From NCBI GenBank assembly GCA_945643635.1, contig CALZFC010000043.1, positions 2,173,501 through 2,237,500 of the forward strand: 64,000 bases of DNA, written 5' to 3'. A program made the position numbers and the translations under genes. The DNA is from Allodiplogaster sudhausi. Its lineage: Eukaryota; Nematoda; Chromadorea; Rhabditida; Diplogasteridae. This document shows, one piece after another, positions 56,222 through 64,000 of the stretch (position 1 is the first letter of the stretch; each line of letters starts with the position of its first letter). The notes under the pieces are model-generated. The model was given only the letters and a program-made list of their open reading frames with translations, did no database searches and was not told the DNA's origin.

Positions 56222-58685
56222 TATACGTACATTCTCACAACAAAATAAAAGAATATATTGGAGTAAAGGAAAATTAGAGATAAGTATTAACGGCGAGGAA
56301 GCCGGGATGTCCTTTTAACGCGTTCTTTTGTTCACTGCCGTCAGCAGACTCGAGAGTTACTACTAATAAAGACAAAGAAGAAGATACACGTGGAAAAGAA
56401 AAAAATGAGAGAAATGCAGAGGGAGGGAGAGGGAGAGAAGTAGAGCAGAGCGAGGGCGAGAGAACAACATGATAGAATGGGAAAGCAAGAGAAAACGTGA
56501 CTTGCGGGGAATAGCAAGATAGCAAAGGATAACTAAGCTCCATTCTAAGTCTTTTGCCATCTAGCCTCTCTCTCTCTCTCTCGCTCTCTCTCGACCTCTC
56601 CTGCCAACAGGGCGAACTGAGAGCGGCAAAAAAGGGCAGAAGCAGTGGCAAAAACCAAGAATTGACGAGAAGAGCAATGATAGAGAACGAGATAGAGAGA
56701 AAAAGAGTGCGTGAGAGAGAGAGAGTGTGAGAGAGAGAGAGAGAGAGAAATCGACCCAAGGGAAGAAGGAAGAAGGCCGGGCAGGCATTGCTCAGTCCTT
56801 GCCTTCATGCTCTTTCTCTTCTCCTCGCTTCTTATTCGCAGAACATGAAACGAAGGGGCTTTTCATGGTAAAGATCACCAGACGAAACTGAAGTGAAGAA
56901 GATGAAACGAGAGATTCGAGCGAGACGACCTCTCGCCGGCTGGGCGGACTAACAAAGAGTAAACTGCCAGACAGAAGGAGAAGTGCACCATTACGAGGGG
57001 TCAGAGGAGACATCATCACTGCACGACTCAGCCAGCGTATGCATGATATGTAAACGAGGAGGAATGGAGAAGGGAAGGGGACAGATGGTCATCTCGTATA
57101 TTAATGTTGCTAGAGTCTGTTGTCCCAAGTATAAGCGGGGGGAGGCTCACACTCTATTCTTTTTTTCTACTCTATTTCGCCCCGCTCTCTGACCTCTCTC
57201 ATCCCAAGCATATAGCCAAGAAACCGGTGAAAATCTGGACAGAACACATAAATAGAATGCGCAGTGACAGTTTAGGCATCTATACTCCTTCGCAAATCCA
57301 GAGATCTTTGTAGTAAAGAAAAGGAATGAAAGCGACAAGAAGGGCAGACTGAGTTGTTGCAGTTACGTTTCCTCCCTCAGCACACTCCCCTCCACCTCCA
57401 CCTTCCACAGCTCTCTCTTTCTCTCTCTCTCTCTCTATCTTTCTCTCTCTCTATCTTTCTCTCTCCCTCAATATCAGCTACCCTGCGATCGCCTTATCAA
57501 TGGGTAACCACTTCGTCGCATAATGCAGCAGGTTGCCGCCACTCCAAAGCCGTGGGAGACCGCATCCACTGCCTATAAAAAAAGAACGAGGGGGGGGGCA
57601 GGAACAATTTACAGCAAAATGGAAATATTTCCATTGGATGCACCCAGGATGCTCACACAAACCATTCTAATACAAATAATCACAGTCCATTTTTTTCTTT
57701 CAATAACCACAATGCATCTGACGAAGAAAATTTACGTATTTATAATGCAAATACAATTTTAAGCATTTCAATAGCTTCTGGGGTAGCCAAAATGTGCATA
57801 TTAGGGTGTAACAGAGGAAGGGAAAGCAAACAACAAAGAGATAATAGGAGAGAGTGAAAAGAGGACGTTTGGACACTGATTCTTACGAATGATCAAGCAC
57901 CAATTCGTCTTCGTTGGCAATATGGGTTAGACAAGACAAAAGTGGAATGTGGGTACGCCTCACCACTTTTCAAGCGACATTTGAAATGCTTTGATCTTTA
58001 AAACAAGAGCCATTGTAATTTGGAACAGTCAAAAGGTGCTTGTAAGGGAACAGAGCAGAAAGTGGAAACGGGGATGAAATGGCCGCGAAAGGCCAAGCAA
58101 ACGGCCGCAGGGCAAGAAGATTGTTTCCCTCCGCCGCCTTAGACAGCCCTTGACGACCCCCCCCAGGCAATTCCAGCACCCTCGGGCACTCCACTCACAC
58201 CCAAAGGACAGCCCTCACCATCTGCGACAATATCAGCACTGCCATTTCCTCTTTCTCTCCTTCCTCTTCATCCGCATGAAAATAGCAGAAGAGAGTGAAA
58301 AGGGGCTGGAGAAGGCAGTCGCATGGCTCGAGACAAAGGGCCGCTTGAAAGGGAGGCAAAATTCGATATCTGTCCCCAAAATGAGAGCGTGGCATAGGAA
58401 GGAAAGGGAAAGACGGAAAGTCAAGAAGGAATCACATAAAAAAGTAAATGAGGCAAAAAGATGATTTTAAAAAATGTTGAAAAGCGACTAATCTCAACAT
58501 TCAAAATAAGGCGTAAACTGAAATGTAAAAAAAAAGAATAAAAATAATAAAGATAAAAAAGGAAAGAAAAAATTCTCGAAATGGAAATTCTAGTGTTTTC
58601 TTTAATTCTACGAATGTTTCGGTGCAAATGTTCGCATGATTATGAGCAGTCAGCTGGTCGGCCACTGCACTTCTTGTTTTCCATG

Positions 58686-58730
<45 letters not shown>

Positions 58731-58905
58731 GGAGGCAGAGACGAGGGGACAGAGAAAAAGGAGAGAGCGAGAATGAAGGCATGAGAAGTGAAGAAAAGGG
58801 TATGTGACGTGAAGTTGATAGCGCCGTAAGCAGAGTGGCTCGCAGCCACTCATTAATCGAAAACAACTGAAAGAGAGAGCACTCCCTTAAGGGGCAAAAG
58901 GCAGG

Positions 58906-58975
<70 letters not shown>

Positions 58976-59410
58976 GAAAGACAGAAGGGATGGGCGCCCT
59001 CTCAATTATGGAGAGAAAAAAATGGGAGAGCGAACTGCGAGGAGGCAAGCCTTTTGGAATTATACGATAAGCAGGAATATGCATTCTAACAACAATAAAC
59101 AAGAAAAAGTTAAGAGCACAGCCGGTATCGGCGATTTGTATTCTCGCAGAAACTGGACCCTCTCGTGAAAGAAGAAGAAAATGAAGAGAAGGAGAGGGAG
59201 AGAGAAGGTTATGACGTATGCAGTCCGAATAGTGCTAGGAACATGAGCTAGAGACGGAATGTTGACACGGGCTGCGGAGGCGGACAGTTCTCTCTCTCTC
59301 TCTGTCCCCCTCTCTCTCTTACCACTCGTTCCATCTCGTTCAACATCTCCCATTTTCTCTCTGTCTCCCCCACACGACCATCACCAGGCAATCACTCTCA
59401 TATCCCATCG

Positions 59411-59454
<44 letters not shown>

Positions 59455-62400
59455 GAGACAGAGAGTGAGAGAGAGAGAGACAGATGAGACAGAGAGAAAG
59501 AGATATATAGATTTCATTCTACGAAATTGTATTCAGTACAGCAAGAAGCCATTTCTCAACAAATGACAACTAAAGGCCAAGACCTAAAATTATGATGCAG
59601 CCCACTTCTATAAACGCTATCTAGAAGAAGAATTTTCAAAGACGAAATATAATTGCCACTCCATTCTTTTCTCTTCTGCAAAGAGGAATTCTTAGCTAAA
59701 TTTACGCATGAACCTACAGAATTTCTTGAAGATAGGATTCTTACATTAACTGTAAAGAGAATTTAGTTATCAAAAATGAGAAGGAGAAGAATGCCGATGT
59801 TCCCTCTTTTTCAATTCCTTTTGCTCATTTGTTTCGTTCTGTGCATGAGAGCGACGAAAGTCAAGTGATAGTCGGCCAAGAAGAAAGAGCGTGAGAAAAG
59901 AAAGAGTTAAAAACCACCAGGAAACAAAAGCGAAGGGCATTCTGAGGCTAAACACGCTGTTGGTAGCACGAAGAATGTGGAAAAGAGAAGTAAGAGAAAA
60001 GAGTAGGACCGCGCTTGTCTACCGACTGATGCTCCTTCTAGAAGAAGTCTGATGAAGCCAGCAACACTTCTATTCGGGAACCCTCTCTGCGTCGAATAAA
60101 TTGACGGTTCTGATACGGAAAAGGCTTAAAGGAAGACTACCAATGACTGGCTTCATTACAAGGAATTCCAATGGAAAGAATGATGCCGAACTGCCACTGT
60201 TCACTAGACGCCGAAGGAGTCGTAGACACTATAATTAACGCCCACTCCAAACCAAACAGAAGAAGCATAGAATCATGGAACACTCAAATAAGAACGAAAT
60301 GAAGTTATCACAGCGTGGCAGAGATTTAGACAGGACAGACTGATTAAAAGCAGCTTTTTTAACAGACCAAAGCAAGATAAATCACAAAACAACAGCATCA
60401 ATGTGCTCTGTATTCTATGCTGCATATATGACGGGGCCAACTTAAAAAAAACGGTAGTTTTTGCGTTTTCGACGTGTTTCGTGAGATTTGTGCAGCGTTC
60501 GTAGAAAAGTTCATATACTAAACTGCATATTTTTTTAGAGTCTTTATACACGTACAAAAGTGTACAGATTCCGAGTGAAAAATGAGCACAACTATACATG
60601 TATTAAAATGCACAAAATTATTTTGAAGATTGAGCAAGAATATACGCGTTGAAACATGTTCATAAAACGGAAAGAAAAATGAGCAGAAATATACATGAAC
60701 AAAAGTGCTCAAGAACTAACAGAAATGTGGGCACAAATATACGCGTACAATATGGCGTAAAAAATTTGAGCAAGAAAATACGCGTACAAAACTGCTCAAA
60801 AAAAATTGAGCGCAAAAATACATGTACAAAAGTGCTCAGAAGTGAAATACAAATAGCAGAAAAACCTGTTAATTACAAGAATATATTAATGCTTATATGA
60901 TCAAAAAACAACGAAATATCCTACTTATTGAGGAAAAACAACAAAACCTTCATTTAATAGGTTTAGAAAGTAAAAATCACAATATCGGTCATGTTCAAAG
61001 TTCCAACGTACCGAATGACAAGGTCATGACCACCCTACATTCGCAAAAAATATATACATTCAGACATTAGAAACAGAATAGAACAAAAACTTTAAAAACA
61101 TAATATGGAAAAACGTAAGGATGTCGAAATATGTTTTCGAAAACAGCCTGCTAGCCGCGTTGCGTGCAAACACGTTTTGTGCGCAGGTTTTCGCGCGTTT
61201 GTGGCGCGCTTTGGAAAGCGCAAGCAGGCCGTTTTCGAAAACATGTTTCGACATTCTTCCGTTTCTCCATATTAGTTTTTTCAAGATATTTTTGTTCTAT
61301 TACGTTTCTAATGTTTTACTTTATATATTTTTGCCATGGTATTGTGAGCATGATGTTGATATTCTGTTTAATGGTCGTTTGAACATGACCGATATTGTGA
61401 TTTTTATTTTCTAAACTTATTAAGTGAAAGTTTTGTTGTTTTCCTAGATATGTACTATATTTAATTGTTTTTAATACTATAAGCAGTAATTTATACTTGT
61501 AATTAACAGGTTTTTCTGCTATTTCATTTCTGAGCCTTTTGTACGTGTATTTTTGCGTTCAATCTTTGAGCAGTTTTGTACACGTATTTTCTTCCTAATT
61601 TTTTTCTAAGTGATATTGTACGCGTACATTCGTGCTCATTTTTCTTGATGAATTTGGAGCACTATAGTACATGTACTTTTCTGCCCATTTTTATGTCTGA
61701 TTCATGTGCACATTTATACGCGTATCTACATGCTCATTTTTAAAAGTCATTTATGGGCATGTTAGTACGTGTATATTTCTGTGTAACCTTTTTTGCACAC
61801 CTTTGTACGTTAATAAAGATGCTTGAAAAAAGATGCAGCTTAGTACATGCGCTTTTCTACACACACTGCACAAATCTCGCTAAACACGTCGAAAACGCAA
61901 AAACGACCGTTTTTTTTAGTTGGCCCCGTCATATATTATACCTTCAAGTTGTCTGAGTCCGAAAAAAAAACAACTGAAGGAAATAAATATGAAATAGCGG
62001 ACCAAGGCAATTTCGCGTCCAATCGCTTTAGCAAGTCAAAGAAAACGACGAGCCATTGGCAATAAGGTAAGGAGAGGGAACTCGACACTTCAAAGGAACA
62101 ACACGGGCAGGGATCCCGTGTAAACTTCTCATTAACCTGTACTCCCAACAGTGAGCACAAATGCAGAAGTGCATGGTGATTGACAGACATTTGGCAGAAA
62201 AGGAGTTCCGTACACTGGTAGGACGTGTATCAGGTACAGCGGGAGAGAGAGAGAGAGAGAGAGTGAGAGGGAGAGAATGAGAGAGAGAGAGATGGCGAAT
62301 TGAAAATAGATACCTGAGCGATCAATGACGGGGAAGCAGAGAAGATTGCGTGTGCGGAAGCCGGTGGCCTCGTCAATCTTCGGGTAGAAATAGCTGCATC

Positions 62401-63975
62401 TGAAATCTATTTAACATTACGCCTTGCCTCACTTTCATTTGTAATAAACGCATTTTAAATGGCATAAAATAAAAGAAAAAATGCCTCCCCAACAGCAGCT
62501 TCCTGCATCGATTCATCGGCGTATACACTGGGCACAATAATTTGGACCCCCGTGAGTAATGAAGCCAAAGCCTGAGCTTTTCGATCTCTGGTCTGCCAGC
62601 CCAGAATGAGAAACAAAGAAAGAAAATAGAAAAAGGTTATAGATTCGAAGAAGAATCAGGGAGGACAGGAAGAGAATAGAGTGTAGGGATAGAAACATCA
62701 TAGAAACACACAGTCGAGCATCTCAATCAATCATTCCCTTGCCCACTCTTTCTATCATATTTTTGGCAACAAATCCTGGTGACTGAAAAGAAGGGAAAGA
62801 AGCTGCGTGTGCTGTCAGTTGAAAGAGAGACAGCCATAGAAAGAGAGAAAGAGAGAGATGGGGAGAGAGAAGAATTGAGAGCTGAATACGAGTGAAGAGG
62901 CACTCAGAAAAAAAAAAACAGATGATTGACTCCCACTTTCGGATCCTACATTCCACTCGAGTATGAGAGCCGTGAGATGCAACAGGATTCTGACATCTCC
63001 ATTCTCAACTCAGAGATCCTTTCCTCCTTTTTAAATATCAGGCAACGAATGAGCGATAGTGGAATAAGAACAAAACAAGCGATGAGCGTAGCAGAAAGGG
63101 CAGCTCCAATTGTTTCCTGTTAACAGCGAGCACATCCAGGATTGTAATGCGTGCATTGATAATTGAAAAGAATCCGTTTCCTGCAAAACGAACTCTGTCG
63201 CGCTTCCTATTTGGCCTTCATATTAATCAAGAAGCAACCATTTATTACTGCAATATCATTCAGAGAATAAAAACAACTGTCGAAGGCTCATCAGAAGATG
63301 ATGGGGTAGAATGTAAACAGAATAGATTTGACGCATGACAGCGCTGTAACTCTTTCCCGGGTTGGCCGTTTGGCCATTTGTAACCTCCGGCCAAAGCCAG
63401 AGGCAGGCACTCTCTCAGAACTAGAAGAAAGTCAAAAACATGGTGGGTAACGCGCGTGGGAGCCACCAAATCAGCGTGGGTTTGTAAGTCGACAGAACCT
63501 TCCTAGTGGAAACAATCGCAAACAACCTCCAGGAAAGCAAAGAGTTGGCAGGAAAGAAAACGCACCTCTCGGCCTGTTTGACATTCATGGTTGCGAGAGT
63601 GGCAGCGACTCTCCCGACAACTCCCATCTCCATGGGCAGTCGCATCTCAATTAGCGGGGTTAACTATCTTCACTTCAAAACGAAAACAGCAACCTCGGAG
63701 AAGGAACCATCTGAGCAGCGCATCTCAGCAACCAGCTCGCGGGCAGAGTAATCCAGCAGAAAGAGCGAGCACCTTAATTCTCATTCATTTCTTTTATGCT
63801 TTACTACTTCCTTCAATTAAGCAGTAACTGCTTAATAATATATTGAAAGATAAAGTGAATACGTACGCCTCAGCATGAACAAGCTTTCTCGCTTCTTCAG
63901 TAATGCTGCGAGTCAAGGCAGGCAGATCATCGGAGCGAGACAAGAAACGTTTGTAGATCTGATTGTGAGACTGTT
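48062..63975 (-). CDS. pde-2: PDE2-type cyclic nucleotide phosphodiesterase (5' part off the window)
   Basis: Hydrolyses cAMP/cGMP in the cytosol; PDE2 enzymes are stimulated by cGMP at GAF-B. Exons (high to low): 63867-63975, 63694-63772, 63566-63645, 62314-62399, 52508-52623, 50468-50551, 50164-50310, 49976-50076, 49682-49841, 49417-49542, 49237-49333, 49075-49187, 48915-48983, 48768-48844, 48552-48645, 48062-48214. GAF-B is seen as [50 protein letters not shown] and [10 protein letters not shown]. The linker resembles PDE2A ([23 protein letters not shown]). The catalytic core has [27 protein letters not shown] (metal-binding His/Asp), [55 protein letters not shown] and [16 protein letters not shown] must lie right of 64000. 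Exon 49682-49841 lacks a normal AG acceptor at the expected point. The last exon ([16 protein letters not shown]) and its stop are inferred. Confidence 0.9.
50314..50410. repeat. (GA)n microsatellite in the phosphodiesterase gene
   Basis: Long GA run, slightly interrupted, directly upstream of an acceptor in the sense of the minus-strand gene. On the sense strand it is (CT)n ending in ctgcag. Confidence 0.9.
50783..50856 (+). pseudogene. tRNA-like sequence, probably degenerate
   Basis: A tRNA A-box (tagctcagtgg at 50789) and B-box (ggttcgaatc at 50832) at normal spacing, inside an intron of the phosphodiesterase gene. The T-stem pairs poorly and only about four acceptor pairs form, so a pseudogene or a tRNA-derived repeat is likelier than a working tRNA. 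Confidence 0.45.
51308..51420. repeat. GA-rich microsatellite
   Basis: (GA)n with GGGA inserts, within an intron of the phosphodiesterase gene. Confidence 0.9.
56092..56160. repeat. (AAAG)n microsatellite
   Basis: About 16 tetranucleotide units, passing into an A-rich run and then (GA)n. Confidence 0.95.
58912..58973. repeat. (GA)n microsatellite, longest pure run
   Basis: About 30 uninterrupted GA units within the large intron. Confidence 0.95.
60424..61936. mobile_element. Fold-back element, inverted repeats over almost its whole length
   Basis: The left end (atatatgacggggccaact) and right end (agttggccccgtcatatat) are exact inverted complements. The similarity continues inward for about 700 bp per arm; for example tttagaaagtaaaaatcac at 60961 pairs with gtgatttttattttctaaa at 61398. 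The arms contain degenerate about 37-bp tandem units centred on tacgcgtac or tacatgtac and gagca/tgctc. The centre is near 61180. There is no transposase frame. It resembles FB/MITE-type elements; the family is unknown. Confidence 0.8.
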
Positions 63976-64000
63976 CTTAGTACTCAGGAAGTCGGGAACG

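Larger units (their letters stand above)
52624..62313 (-). other. 9.7-kb intron of the phosphodiesterase gene
   Basis: Bounded by a donor after CGCTCAG (62314) and an acceptor ctgcag before GTTCTC (52623). The phase matches (split Gly codon) and GAF-B is contiguous across it. Contents: (GA)n at about 52645-52712, 52900-52940, 53135-53170, 53920-53990, 54400-54440, 56180-56218, 58689-58724, 58912-58973 and 59417-59451; GGGGA-rich DNA 55030-55210; (AAAG)n 56092-56160; shorter CT runs at 54314-54350, 56564-56592 and 59290-59320; and the fold-back element. I found no nested gene I could support. Confidence 0.85.

Noticed and set aside
54038..56318. Open frames over 100 codons in the large intron
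   Set aside because: Low-complexity readings of GA, GGGA and AAAG repeats; no splice signals or motifs.

Overview
This window is nuclear DNA of a nematode. Two copies of a 22-nt stretch identical to the nematode spliced leader SL1 are present (576-597 and 26077-26098). Genes have many short introns, and several start codons sit just behind polypyrimidine-AG acceptors suited to trans-splicing. The moderate GC content and long CT/GA arrays would fit a rhabditid or diplogastrid worm, but the species cannot be read from the sequence.

Layout, left to right. 1-5010: a small terminal-inverted-repeat (TIR) element carrying an SL1 sequence, then a near full-length CR1-like LINE. 5242-6965: two small candidate genes for secreted or Cys-rich peptides (+). 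7702-9955 (-): an AGC-family kinase of the RSKR/S6KL type. 9956-16761: mostly microsatellite-rich intergenic DNA. 16857-18408 (+): a Tyr/Cys-rich gene with a 43-bp minisatellite in an intron. 18661-23672 (-): a many-exon Ser/Pro-rich gene I cannot name. 23689-26323: two head-to-tail Helitron-like elements, the second carrying an SL1 sequence. 26343-28142 (-): an unnamed gene with a basic N-terminus and a coiled-coil-like C-terminus. 28860-29741 (+): a weak candidate.

31920-38291 (+): tandem ALDH9-type aldehyde dehydrogenase genes; the first is complete, the second has a broken 3' end. 38457-40337: three almost identical 627-bp tandem copies, ending 45 bp before the start codon of an LDL-receptor-family gene (40383-45862, +) that looks like the yolk receptor RME-2. 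48062 to beyond the right edge (-): a PDE2-type, GAF-domain cyclic nucleotide phosphodiesterase, 16 exons visible. One 9.7-kb intron inside its GAF-B domain holds most of 52624-62313, including dense GA arrays and a 1.5-kb fold-back element.

The genes do not form an evident pathway. The unusual theme is small-RNA genes on mobile DNA: one SL1 sequence lies within a TIR element and the other within a Helitron-like element. Exon coordinates were derived by hand from splice signals, reading frame and family motifs; no alignment program was run.
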